Positions 31,231-43,217 of a DNA stretch of 64,000 nucleotides are shown here, piece by piece. Each line of letters begins with the position of its first letter. Position 1 is the stretch's first letter. The notes beneath the pieces are model-generated. The model saw nothing but the letters and a program-made list of their open reading frames with translations, searched no databases and was not told the DNA's origin. The DNA is taken from contig CM060696.1 of assembly GCA_030686995.1 (NCBI GenBank), forward strand, positions 9,158,487 to 9,222,486. The letters run 5' to 3'. The stretch comes from Artemisia argyi. Lineage: Eukaryota; Streptophyta; Magnoliopsida; Asterales; Asteraceae. The translations under genes and the position numbers were made by a program.

Positions 31231-32116
31231 TGTTGGTCCCTTTTACTTGGTTAACCGTAACTAAGAAGTTAAAGTAACCAAGTTATATGACTTGAACACA
31301 AATGTAAAAAATGATTAACAATAAAAAACGTAAACAAAAGAGATAATATTTTCCAACGTTTAATTCTTTATTAGAAGTTAATCAAAAAGAATCGTACCCA
31401 AGTGTTTGCGGAATAACACTTGGGGTTGAATTGACAAGTGTGGTATGGACTCCTCACTAAACTCAACTAAGTTGAGTGACAACTTAAATTACCCACTGAG
31501 CTATCTCAGGGGCTTGTGTTGTTCTTTGGAGGAGTAAAAGTGGTTTGTGAATGCTTTGCATTAATTGCACAAACTTGTCCACGTTTACTCCTCACATTTG
31601 CTTCCTATTTATACACAAGTATAGAACAACTAAATATACATTGGACCTAAAGCTTCCTTAACAAAATCTTGAAAGATATTATTCTTCTGGCAAAGGAACC
31701 TTCATTGAGTTAGATCCAAAAGGCACTTTCTGATGACAGACTGGTTTTAACCATTTGGGGAAAGTCTGACATTAAAGTGATAAAGCACTTTAATAAAGCA
31801 GCTCAGACTTTCCCGCCCAGTCCAGCCAAAACATCAGTCTTCATGTCATCAGTCTTCAGTACGTTTAAGTTGCTGAGGAGTCATTGGGGTTCAGTGAGTT
31901 ATTGTCATCCTCACTGAACCCATCACCTTCTTCTTGGCTTAGATCACACTTCACTGAGTTCCGCCTCACTGAATGGAGAACCTTTCTTCTTAGGCTCGGT
32001 CTTAGCTCCCTGAAGGTGACTCACTGAGTTACTGTTCACTCAGTGACTTGTTTTCACTTAGGGGATTTTACGTTCAAATCCTTGTTAGAAGACTTGGGGA
32101 ATTCAGTGACCCAACA
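31231..32116 (-). repeat. E2 5' LTR
   Basis: The promoter-bearing copy for E2. TATAAATAG lies at 31605-31613 (minus strand). The U3 between 31870 and 32116 carries the same seven CACTGA/TCAGTG motifs as the other LTR. The terminal six bases TGTTGG/CCAACA form an inverted repeat. Confidence 0.95.
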
Positions 32117-35100
32117 CTGAGAAAAACATGACCAAAACTAAACCTCGGCCGTGAAAAACTGGAATTTTCAGTTTTAAGCGTTTTTACTCAGCCGTAACCT
32201 TAGCCTATACCTGCATCGCATTTCTAAAAAGATTTGAGTTTTCAACTTATTAGAATAAGTCAACATATTTTTCCCTCCTCCTTTGACCAAAAATCATTCC
32301 TTGATTTTATAAGTCATTCCTTGATTTTTAGGCTTACGATTTGATGTCTAAAAGACATTTAATACCAACCGACACTAGACTGAGCCCAGTCTAGACATTA
32401 TAAGTCATTTTAAATCATTTTTATCCTATTAGAAAAGTAACATTTTACTTTTCTCAATTTTACGCAATATTCGTACGTTTTACGTATTACGCGTTTTAGA
32501 CCCGTGTTTCCAGTTTTAGCAGGGTTTTACCACCCAAATGGAACCTACCACTCATTTTATATTTTATTATGGAACATATGGACATGTTTAACAATACTTT
32601 CAAGTTCCATAATTTTACGATACCCGGTTTTACGTTTTGAGGCTTAACAGTTTACGGTTAGCATCTTACGGAGTCAAAACTAGCTCCATAAGTAGGATAT
32701 TATCATCCAAAGGCCTAGTCACCCTCCTTATCCTTGGCAAACCACCATAGGGGGGGGGGAGTCACCCCTTTGTGTGGCTTAATCTCAAGCTTAAGGCATT
32801 AGGATGATTACAAGTATACAAGCTTGTTATGGAAGCTTTGACTAGTCACAAGTTCTAACCTCCTCAAAGCACCTTCCTATGCACCTTCCTAACCTCCTCA
32901 AGCTCCTACATAAGCCCTCTCCCCCTCCTATTTCGTTCACCACCACAACACAACACACTTAGCTTTATTTCTTCCAAATTATAGCAAGGTTCAAGTACAA
33001 GTTCAAGGTAGAAACTCTAGTTAGGTTATCATTCATCAAACACTTCCAAACCCTAATAAACTTTGGTGATTTTCTCTTGAGTTTGAATCCACTCAAGTCA
33101 CCTCAACTTTCATCATCTCTCTTTCAAGATTACAAGAGTAGAAAGATTGCATGAAGTGAAGTGGGTTGAAGTAAAAGTCTATCAAAGTTCTATCCTTACA
33201 TGTTAACTTCCTTTCTTTATTTGAAAGCCAAAAGTTGTAAGCCAAACCCTAACATGCTTCTTGTTAATTAATCATGTTCATGTTATTTTCATATTATTCT
33301 TGCTATATTATGTCTTGTATGCATGTCCATGATGTATAAAAGTGAGTAAAACAAGTTATTGTACATGATTGATAAGACAAGTTAATAAAACAAGTAAACT
33401 AGTGACTTTCTTGGTATAACCTGATCAAAATGGTAAAATTATGATATTGGATCATTACATATTACAGTAGAGGATTTAACAAGGAAACCATAGCAATTTG
33501 AACCACCTAAAACGAGTATACGAGTCAAAAGTTACGCCCATTTGAAGTTACCAAAGATTTGCGGCAAAACTGCCTAAACCATACTGTTTTGCATTCTGAC
33601 TTTTTGAAAGTCACCCTTCTGGTCCGATTCATCAAAAAGTTAAAACACGAAAGTTGTCCCGAACGCCGTTTTCGTTCAGGAACAAAGAAGCTCGAGCCCT
33701 GAAAACGCTTTCCGAGTGATAATTTCTTCAAATTCTAAACAGCCCATTTTTAGACCAAAGTCATTATATATAGGTTATGGTTTAAAAGGAACAAGAGGTC
33801 TTATGACCTATAATCAAGACCACAACCATGGCTAGAGCCAAGGTTGAGTCTCATGACCATGGAACAAGGACCAAAGGTCATGGCAAGGCCATGACTAAAT
33901 TACCATACAAACTTACTTAGGCGAAAACATGGAACAAGGAATTGGCGATAACTTGAACAAGCAATTTGGATCTACTTCACTTAAAGGAACCATGAGATAT
34001 TACAAAGAAAAATGGTCATACAAGACTTATGAAACTTCCCCTAATAACAATCTTCATGTAAAAATAAACTTTCCTAAGTTTATTCAAATATCGGACATGT
34101 AACTTTTCGGATCAAAACTTATATCTATATATTTTATCAACTACTACAATAGTAGGGAGCCTCATGTGAGGAGTTCATTATGTAAGCCGTCGAGATGAGT
34201 TGTGGATTTACGAGTTAAAGTGTCCTGGCTCCTCGAACGCTTACTAACATGACTTCTGAATTATGTCGGCCCGAACGGTAGTAAACGATATATAAAACAT
34301 ACATGTTTCATGAATCTTTTCTTTCAAAGACTTACACTATACATCATACCACATCATGGACTAAATGCAAGATATATATATATATATATAGGCACTACTT
34401 CATATTCTTTACACAAATCCTAAGTCGCGACATTCTATTATAGGTTGCTCGTAGAAACCTACACGATCCAACCATTACCTTCATTACTTGCTATCTTACT
34501 TAAGGTGAGTTCATAGCCCCACTTTCCATTACTTAATTGTTTTACAAACCCTTGGGGGGAATACATGCTATTTTTAACCGAGCACAATGTTTTTAAATTG
34601 TATGCTTGCCTGATTGTTTTATTATCACTAAGTACCAGCCTTGCTAAACTGAGATCCCTTATTATGAACCATTTAATCACTAGCAATAGTGAGCGCAAAT
34701 ATTGTGAATAGGCCTATTGGGATTGACGAATCCTATTTGTATTGACTAAGTTCAAACAAATGCACTAATATTTGAGATTTAGGTATGTTAGCAAAGTACC
34801 TACCGGGATAAGTCTGCCGATCGATATTGGTACACGTTAACGTTTTGGTGTCATAAGCTTAGTAATGATAATAACTGTTTTGTTTTCCAAACATTGGTGT
34901 GAGTCTATAGCTCACACTACCAACATATTGTGTTCAAATATTAAACAAACTCTATGAATATCACTCAACCTTTGTGTTGACCTCTCAAGCATGTATTTCA
35001 GGTTCATGATGATCAAGGATGGCACGGAAGGGCACAGATACTCAAGAGGGCTATAAATTTTATTATCATTCGAAAACTCACTTAATGTGATTTGTAAACA

Positions 35101-35268
35101 TGAAACCAATTGGGACCTCATTTTGTAACCTCTGATATTTATATAATTTGAATGATAAATCTTTTTAATACGACTCTGTTAGAGATCGTTTTCTATTATT
35201 ATGACTATTGTGCCGTCGAGTAACACCCAAGTTGAATTCCGCTGCATCATGAATTGGGGGATGTTACA
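32117..35268 (+). repeat. E1 3' LTR, second part
   Basis: It resumes with the duplicated CTGAG and matches 11291-14445 to its end TGTTACA. Visible differences from the 5' copy include a shorter G run (32751), a longer TA run (34371-34391) and about 20 scattered substitutions. Confidence 0.92.
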
Positions 35269-35662
35269 GTAGGCCCAACTACACTAAATTAGATGAAGGT
35301 CCCTAAACTCAAATATCCCTAATTTTAGACAACCCTAATCAATTCATACTCAACCACTACTCTGCCTCCATCCCTTCATTTCTGCTTATGTGAATCGTTG
35401 CATCAAAGTCATAATGAGAAAGAGTAACCACATCAACTAATTGAAGTATACAAAAAGAGAAGAAGAAATATAATTACGGGAAAACGCGACCGAAAATGCG
35501 AGACACGGTACCCTAGTGGCGCCGTCGCGTTGCGTTTTCCGGGACCATCTCGGCTGTTCATGATGGCTCAGCACTCGAAAACGCGAGGGACGGTACCCAC
35601 ATGGCGCCGTCGCGTTGCGTTTTGCCGGAAAACGCCTCTCAAAACGCAGGGTACCCTCCCCT
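35269..35662. repeat. Spacer with two GC-rich repeats right of E1
   Basis: After the GTAGG target duplication comes unremarkable AT-rich DNA. Then two similar units follow (about 35479-35544 and 35576-35630), each with AAAACGCGA, GGTACCC, TGGCGCCGTCGCG and TTGCGTTTTCCGG-like blocks, and a terminal AGGGTACCCT palindrome. It looks like the remains of a MITE or satellite-like unit, and it truncates the FAR1-like sequence at about 35665. No gene is seen. Confidence 0.5.
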
Positions 35663-36825
35663 CTAACGGGCTTTAAGTGGTCGAAGATGTTCCAGTTGGT
35701 GTTTCTTAATGTGCCATGAACAATAACGATGTCGAGTGTTTGGAAAAACTTTGTGGACTGCATTGCAAATTGCTTTATCCTGATCCGTTATTATTGATGC
35801 CATATATTTGTCAAACATGCACACTAAGAATTGCTCAAATAACCATTCAAAAGTTTCTTCCTTTTCATTTTCTAGCAATGCGGCACCAATGAGTATGGAC
35901 TGGCCATGATGATTCACCCCGAAAAACGGTGCAAATGGAAACTTAAATTTGTTGGTCAAATCGTAACATCAAACACAAGAACATCCCCAAATTTAATATA
36001 TGCATCATGTGATCTTCCATCAGCCCAAAATATATTTCTAGGAGACCCATCACTATTCGATCTTAAAATATTGGTTAATATCTACAGATGCCTTATTTTG
36101 AAAATGTTTAATGAGTCCATAAAACTCCTTACTTTGTATTGTTTTCGTTGCTCGGATAAAATATCGAAACATTGTTTTGAGGTAACATCCGCGACATATG
36201 GAGGTTTCATTGCATTTACAGCTTTTTTGACATGACAAGGTCTCATTCCGGATCGGCCAAGTTCCAACATAAGAGATTTGCAGGCCATAGAACGATGAAA
36301 CTTCCCGTGAGAACGATGTTTCATTACTTTCGTAGGTGTTGTGCTCAAATCATGATTGTGTGTATCATCAAAAAAATCCACACACCATTTCCCATCTTTT
36401 GTTATTGTAATTCGAAGTCGTGCTAGACAACCGGTCCTTAAATCTCTGCGACGTTTCTTAGTAACCACACTTGTACCAACATCCTTCACACTTTTAAAAC
36501 CTTCTTTGTTGCATACGTACCACTTTCTATAAACCTCATTAGTCATCTTGTTTTTATAATCCCAATGCTTACGTATACCAAATCCATGTGTAAAGCCATA
36601 TTGATTATAAAATGTATATGCGTCATCAGGCGTATCAAACACCTTCCCAACAATATTGCCATCAATTTGTACCTCTTCATCCCATCTATGACTTACATCA
36701 ACATCATATGGTCTATCACTTCCGTTATCTTGTTCCACATTGCTGATCAAATAACCATTTTCGTCGATATCATCAATTGACAGAGTGTTAGTGGGTTCAT
36801 TCTCTGATGGATTATCATGTACCAT
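35663..36825 (-). pseudogene. FAR1-related (FRS-type) gene, frameshifted and truncated
   Basis: The ATG at 36825 opens 247 residues. After an acidic leader comes a FAR1 DNA-binding domain (VFDTPDDAYTFYNQYGFTHGFGIRK ... WYVCNKEG ... GCLARLRI ... FFDDTHNHDL), a C2H2 zinc finger fold of the WRKY-GCM1 type. The frame breaks near 36140. It continues in a second frame ([18 protein letters not shown]) to a TAG near 36050, then shifts again ([12 protein letters not shown]...DVLVFDVT). A one-base loss precedes the last frame with the transposase-domain start (FKFPFAPFFGVNHHGQS ... HRYCSWHIKKH). It stops at 35663 where other repeats begin. Related to phytochrome-pathway regulators or to their parent MULE transposons; at least three frame breaks make it non-functional. 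Confidence 0.82.
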
Positions 36826-36835
36826 TTTGCTATTA

Positions 36836-37155
36836 AAAAATCTCTATTAGCATGAAAGTTCATGATGGAAGTATATTACAGAAAACAACAGATAACACGA
36901 ATGAGATCAAATAACGAAAAAAGTTGCTGATAAAAATTAGATGAATGAATCATGTGATCAAATAACGAAATTGTTGAGAGCAAATTAGGGTTTTAATCCT
37001 GATTTTTTTTAGCATTTTTTTTTAAATTTATGTTGGAGATGAGTGGTGGAAGATGAGCGTGGTACAGTAGAAACGATTATTTTATTAAATTCTATACCCA
37101 ATCTTATATATATAATAGCCGCATATTCCCTTCCCCCTTTATTATAACACATCCA

Positions 37156-37209
<54 letters not shown>

Positions 37210-38930
37210 TATTATTTTTTTTATTTTTTATTATTATTATTTTTCTTTTTTCTTTTATACTAGATGTTAGGCCCGCCCAGATGGGGCGGCTAGCGTCACT
37301 ATGTGTGTCGCCTAAATTTTTTCGGTGGAAAATGTGTAATTATAAACAGTTTTTATATCTTGAAAGTTAATGTATAATGATTATTAACATAAATAAAACT
37401 TGTAACTTTATAATATTAAAATACCACCATTCTCAAAATATTATATGTGTATTATCCTAAACTATTGAAAGCGTAATCATAATATTCGCATCTTCTCAAA
37501 TTCAATAACTTTGACGACATGATCTTCATGGATTCTTCTCTACATATTTATTTCTTTTTGAATGAATAGAATATGATCATTTTCTTTTGTGGAACAACTA
37601 TACCAAATGTAATAATGTATTGATCCAAATTAATGTGTAGGGTAACACTTTTTGGGCATCAAATATATATGATAGTTTGATAAAAGCCCAATAATAATAA
37701 CCTGATATAAAAAACTTTATACTCACTTTCTCACAAATACAACCCTAATCTTATTTCTCAATCCTATCAATCCCTATATTTTCTTCCAAAAATCACTGCC
37801 AATAGAAGTTTACAAAGATGGAATTTATAGTCTTATTGGTATTGTTATGTCCTCCGAATACATCTTTCGACTCTAATTGTACTTCAGCAGATCCATTTTG
37901 TTGATATAGTTATAGTTGAAAGATTGCATTCGAAGGAGGAAACAATAGTGTTAAGCCTATAATTTTATTATTTATTTATTTTTTATTATCATAAAAAAGG
38001 CATTGCAAATAAGGATCTAAGTTAACAACTTCTAAAGTTGATGGTGTGTATAGTGCAAATTAACGAAATATGTTATTATGACTGCATTTTGATAGACGTA
38101 AAGACGACTTCTACAGTAGCCGAACTCAAATCTATGCAAATTTTCATCAAAAAAAAAAAAAAAAAAAAAAAAAAACAAAACAAAAAAAACTTGCTATATA
38201 AAACCAAAACCACTGGAAAAATGCACAACTGATACAGAAATCATCTTCAATCAGGTATTCCGTTTGTTTATTGACTATTTTTTTTTGATTATGCTTACTA
38301 TAAAATTTTTGCATAAGTTAAAGTAATTAGGGTTATGTAGACAAGCCTGATATTTTGATTTGGAGTTATATATTCAGTATCCTACATTGGATTTTTTTTA
38401 TTATTAAAATAAGATAATGTTATGAAGGTTATATATAGATGCTTGATGCTTTGATTTGGATAGGTAATTCATTATGTTAATTTTCATACAATAGTCAGCT
38501 TAAATGGCTATTGGTAAGTTATTTAATGTTAAAATAGAACCTTCCTAATGACAATGAGAGATTATTAGTTGGTTTTTGTTTATGATAACTTCACAAACTG
38601 TAAACATAATAGTGTAGAAATTAGCAAAGGTTAAATTTTGTAGTGTGTTGGTTACTCTTAGCAATGATATGGTTAGTGCTTTGATTGTAAAAATGTTACT
38701 TCAAATTTTGTTATCATTTGAATATGTATTAATATATTGAATGTAAAATAGCAATGGCAGATTACTTTTGTGCTATATGCTTTGTTTTGTTATGTTTGTG
38801 ATATTTGAGGGGTGTCTATTTTTTGTTGTATATAAAAGCATGACTAATATTATTATTTGTATGGTGAATGTTTAAAAATGACCAAATATTTGTATTCATA
38901 ATAGAACTTGTTTTGATTCATTTCAGAACA
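36836..38930. other. Intergenic DNA; no gene seen
   Basis: It includes an (ATT)n microsatellite at about 37157-37215, a patch of GCCCGCCCAGATGGGGCGGC at about 37270, and a poly-A run at 38150-38176. The region 38200-38926 lies just upstream of the B3-like fragment and may contain its 5' UTR, as a TTTCAG acceptor precedes that ATG. I see no other coding or structural signal. Confidence 0.5.
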
Positions 38931-39338
38931 ATGACAACACAATTCATTACTGAATATAAAGATTTGGGATCTTTGGTAAGATTTAATGTGGTTATATTAT
39001 AAACATATAATTGTTAAGTATTAATGTAGTTTAAGTTGCTTATCAAATGTTTGGTTGCGTATATGCAGACTCTACGTGAATACTTTCATATAAACTACTG
39101 CAAGAATTAAAATTATGTTTATCTCATTAACAACAATAGAGTGAAAAGGAACGTATACGTTAATCATAAAAGGGGTACTGAAGAATGGATTTTGTGTGGT
39201 GAAAGCTGGAATAACTTCATAAAAGTAAGCGGATATTGGAATATCAATACGTTACATTTCATAAAGGAGGGTGCGGACACGTTTTATGTTACATTTCATA
39301 AAGGAGGGTGGGGACACGTTTTATATAATATATTTTAA
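38931..39338 (+). pseudogene. B3 DNA-binding domain-like gene remnant
   Basis: A TTTCAG acceptor precedes ATG at 38931. Exon 1 has 15 codons and ends at GTAAGA (38975/38976). After a 93-bp intron ending in ATATGCAG, exon 2 starts at 39069 in phase. The translation fits one B3 repeat of the REM type: REYFHINYCKN, then VYLINNNRVKRNVYVNHKR, EEWILCGESWNNFIK and LHFIKEGADTFYVTFHKGG, the last being the typical strand pair. A TAA at 39108-39110 interrupts exon 2, and a 37-bp tandem duplication (39251-39287, 39288-39324) adds extra residues near the end. If real it was a small single-B3 transcription factor; it is now broken. Confidence 0.5.
39251..39324. repeat. 37-bp tandem duplication in the B3-like remnant
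   Basis: GTTACATTTCATAAAGGAGG and the following 17 bases are present twice in a row with a single C/G difference. Confidence 0.9.
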
Positions 39339-39456
39339 TTTTAAAATTCATATTATAATATAAGGTAAATTACGCCGATGGTCCCTAAACTATCCCCCGT
39401 TCTCACATATCATCCCCCGTTATGCATAACCATGGTTGGAAAGGGTGGTTTGATGA

Positions 39457-42400
39457 TGTAAAACCCTAAATTGTGTAACCCTAATTTTGGGTATAATTTG
39501 AAAATTTCTAAATAACGATACAAATAATTAAAAACGCGAATATAATTTAACGAATTAACAATAAGTCCATAAAATTTTAACGAAACGTCATATTAGAAAT
39601 CTTTGAACATTTTTGAACTCCAAAATAATTTTGTGACATAAATAAAATACGAGGAAAACTATTTACGCTTCGTGGACATTTGTTTTGGGCCGTTTTCTTT
39701 TGTTACGCTACTAAAACTAACTCTAGCTCAACCCATGACCCATGAAACTTAAGCCCATGACCTCCTAGGCCTAGCCCATTCGAAATCACCACAAAAATAA
39801 GAAGGGAGGCCGGTTATTATTTTTTTTACACAAACAAACACTACACGTTTTCTTTTAAAACCCTAAACCTAATTTTTAGGAAACAAGTAGCTGCTTATTT
39901 TTTTTCCTGGATCTTCTTCTTCTGTTCGAACAACAAGAGAGGGTGCAAGAGCAAGGCCTTGGAGTGTTCTTCAGTTTGGTATATCAATTTGTACACGAAG
40001 GGTTCAAGGAGTGTTGGTTTCGACTTCTTTTGTTTCCTTTGTCATTCGAATTCTTTCACATTCAAGCTTAGGTAATCTTTTGATATTTTCTTCTTGTTTC
40101 TTTGTTCCTTTCACGTATGGAAATCATTATGTTAACAAGGGTTGAATCGAATGTATTGTTTAAAAGGGCATACACATGAAATCATGAACATTATGCTTGG
40201 TGAAACTGTTTTTGTCTCGGTTTTGTGGACTGTTTTTGTTTCATCCTTCCAGCCCCATGTCGACCCGAATATAACCATAAGAAAGCCCTAATTATCTGTC
40301 ATAATAAGCTATTAATGATGTGTTAAAAGATTAGAAACCCTAGGCATTAATTGAGGGTTGATTTGGGTTATAAGAGTTATGGTTTGTGGTGATTTTTGTG
40401 AATAGTTTCTGTCAGAAAATTTGGGTCGGATTGAACGTGGTAAATCTTGATGATACCAACGTTTCTTTGCTTGATTTTTGAGTCTAAACATAAGTACTAC
40501 TTGTCTACTTTCTGGAAATGTAAGTTTCATGGTCATTGGAGGTCGGGAGGTAAGCTTTTTGAATTTTATGGGATCGTGTGTCAAACCTGAGTTTTGGGAA
40601 CATAAAATCAGTTGGAGTATCGGATTTTTCATTTTCAAACCATAAAGAGTTAAGGGCTCTACTTTTGCATGAGTGATATTTGTTATATGTGTGACCTTCT
40701 GGAATTTTTGTAAATTTTTTTGAAGTGTTTAAATGGGTAAACCAAGGGCCAACTTTTGGGGTGTTTCTGCAGTTCATTTTCTGGACAGGTCTGGGTAAAT
40801 GATTTTTGTAAGGGTATTTATACTTAGAAATAAATTCTGGGAAAATTCTTGTAGGTTCTAAAGACATTGAAGTATATGTGTGAATTTTGGTGAATTTTAC
40901 TTTTGAGTTCTGATGTGGTCTAAAAATTCGGAAAGTCGTGACCTGTTTATGAATAAAAGCTGAAAATGCAACTAAAAGACTAATTAAGGTTGTAACTTGG
41001 TCATGGAAGGTGAAATTGATCATAAGCTATGACTTTCCAATTAATTTGACGTTAAGGAAGGTTTTGAACATAATTAAACTTAAGGGAAATTGTGTAATTA
41101 ATTAAACTTAAGGGACTAAGTTGTAAATAATGAAACTTAAGGGGTAAATGTGTGAAATGAGTAAACTTGTACTTAAGCCCTAAAACTTGTGAACTTACAT
41201 ATTACACCCTAAACTTATGTAATTGATATTATTAACCCTAAAATATGTTAAACTACCAAAATAAACCTTAATCTTGCATAATTAACATTTTGAACACTTA
41301 ACTTATCCAAACGTTGATTATAATCATGAATGACTAATATTAATGATTATGGAAACCTACTAAATAAGGAAACTTTCTAAATATGGAAACTTACTAAATA
41401 TGGGAACCTGCTAAAACTAGGAAGTTACCTAATTTGGATAAAACAACTAAAATTGGAAAGTTACTATTTTTGGAAAGTAAACTTAAAACCCTAATTAGGA
41501 AATACTTAACCTAAAACTTCTAATTTTTTTAAAGAGGAAACCCTAAACCTAATCTGGAAACATTTATCAGAAGTAGACCCTAATTTTGACAACCTAAAAT
41601 CAGTTGAGTCTTTAATGAGCAGTTAAGTAATATGTAAACCTTTATTATGTAGATCGTGTGAAGAAGGAGTGATCTGCCTTCTCTTCTCGTTCTTTGTTTC
41701 ATTTCTGCATTTGATTTCGAGGTACAAATATTCTAACCTTTCAGTAAGGTTTCTTATGACTCATGATCTGTTCCGTTGCCACTATTATGATTTCTGATCT
41801 TTATACGCCTGATATCCTTGGTTCATTTGATGGTATGATTTCGTATGAAGACCTTTTTAAAAATATAACGTGATGACTTTTGAGAGAAACTATTTTTGAA
41901 ATGATTTATGTGATTATGATACGATGCCCGTTTTATATGAAGGTTTTAATGACTTTTATGAAATGTGTTTTTTTTAAAGGATTACTTTTACGATAAAAAG
42001 GTTTTAAATCATTTTCAAAAGTCCTTAATCTGATTTACTCTCTAAGATTTCTCATGACTTTTTTTAACATCTTTTGATTATCTAACTTCAAATTTTAGAC
42101 CTTTGACTTGAACCATTGCTATGCTTCCCTTTGTTTGATTCGTATTTGATTGATCCAGTTTTGTTATGATTTGCTTGATATTTGTTGCATGCTATAGTTC
42201 TCATTCTTATAGCATTCCTATGCCCTATTTGTTGCCTATTATTTGATTAATTTGTAGCCAGTCATGGGGAGTCCATGGCCTTGCCACTGATGCACCAGTG
42301 GTATTGACACTATCTGTGGAGGTGGGTTTTTGTCCACAGCGTTCCCTATTATGCTATAGCTATTCTGGCCTATATTTATTACTGTATATGTTTACTTAGC

Positions 42401-43154
42401 CTAGAGCTTTGTGCATATATATCTGTTTTGCAGGGAGCGTATGGATGCATCCTAGGTACTTACTTTAGTATAATTTGGTGAATGGACTTGTGTGTGTGCA
42501 ATACACCCCATTTCACATTTGGTATAGCGGAGTCTGCAGCTCCTATGTACACTATGATATATGTTTGTTGGGCATTCCTGTTAGTTCTACTTTTCTGTGA
42601 TCTTTATAATCCTGTCATCTTTATGTGATTAACTTATGCTTGCTTTATTTCTTTTTCTTACACTTATGACTCATTTCATTTCGTTGATTGTTTGATATCC
42701 ATTATCCATATTTTCCTTTGATCATATTCCATGTTTCCATATTCTTTATTTCTATCTCAGCAGGTTTGCTTGGACCTATGTCGTATTCACCTTTGTTTTC
42801 CTTTTGTTATTAGTTATCGTTTGTTTATATCTGTTCACTGGGCTTTTTAAGCTCAGCCGCATTTCTTTTCCTGCGACAGGTTTTTAGAAGGAAGCTGGGT
42901 TGGGTGAAGAGTGCTTAGGAGCTCTTAGTGGACTACATTGTTGATAGCTCCCCATGGATTAGAGATAGACTTAGAGATTTCCCTCTTGGTTCTTAACTTG
43001 TAATTAAATTGAAAGTTGAAATGCTTAGAATTAATCCTTTATTTTTCTTTAGATCTGTTTTATGAACCCTGTATTATTAATGTATTCCGCTTGCTTATGT
43101 TCTGATTTGACCCTATAATGTTACACTTTAGCCCTTTTGGGTTGGGGTGTTACA
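39457..43154 (+). mobile_element. Solo LTR of a long-LTR Ty3 element (3,698 bp)
   Basis: It starts TGTAAAACCC and ends GGGGTGTTACA, flanked by a perfect 5-bp target duplication GATGA (39452-39456 and 43155-43159). No gag or pol similarity occurs inside. Length and the GGTGTTACA end match the E1 type of LTR. A solo LTR results from recombination between the two LTRs of a complete element. The long open frames on its minus strand (40312-41023) have no support. The orientation is taken from the TG...CA ends and the resemblance of its 3' end to E1. Confidence 0.8.
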
Positions 43155-43217
43155 GATGACGTGTAAGCCATGGTTTTTTAGTCATTTCACCCTATTATTC
43201 CATGCTTTGGTTGTGGT

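Larger units (their letters stand above)
19514..32116 (-). mobile_element. E2: intact-looking Sirevirus-like Copia element (12,603 bp)
   Basis: It is inserted in the E1 3' LTR with a perfect target duplication CTGAG (19509-19513 and 32117-32121). Both LTRs are 886 bp, start TGTTGG and end CCAACA, and show no difference that I can find by eye, so the insertion is very young. Reading on the minus strand: 5' LTR 31231-32116, initiator-Met primer site, gag, one in-frame stop, pol, a 600-bp spacer with a TATA box, a 1,278-residue extra ORF, polypurine tract, 3' LTR 19514-20399. Pol order protease-integrase-RT-RNase H defines Copia. The large gag and the extra ORF after pol fit the Sirevirus lineage (inferred). 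All coding regions lack frameshifts, so this is a candidate for an active element. Confidence 0.93.
10987..35268 (+). mobile_element. E1: Ty3/Gypsy chromovirus-type element (Tekay/Del-like), containing E2
   Basis: Boundaries are set by long LTRs starting TGTAAC and ending TGTAACA or TGTTACA, and by a perfect 5-bp target duplication GTAGG (10982-10986 and 35269-35273). A tRNA-iMet-type primer site follows the 5' LTR. Order inside: acidic leader ORF, broken gag, a gap where protease, reverse transcriptase and most RNase H should be, broken integrase with a chromodomain-like tail, then the 3' LTR, which was later split by E2. The LTRs are about 3.46 kb and differ at roughly 20-25 positions by eye plus G-run and TA-run lengths. 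Insertion is therefore fairly recent but older than E2. Long LTRs and the C-terminal motif fit the Tekay/Del lineage; lineage is inferred. Confidence 0.88.

Noticed and set aside
40312..41023. Overlapping long open frames on the minus strand of the solo LTR
   Set aside because: They lie inside a solo LTR, have low-complexity composition and no family resemblance or promoter; openness is likely due to AT-rich composition on the opposite strand.
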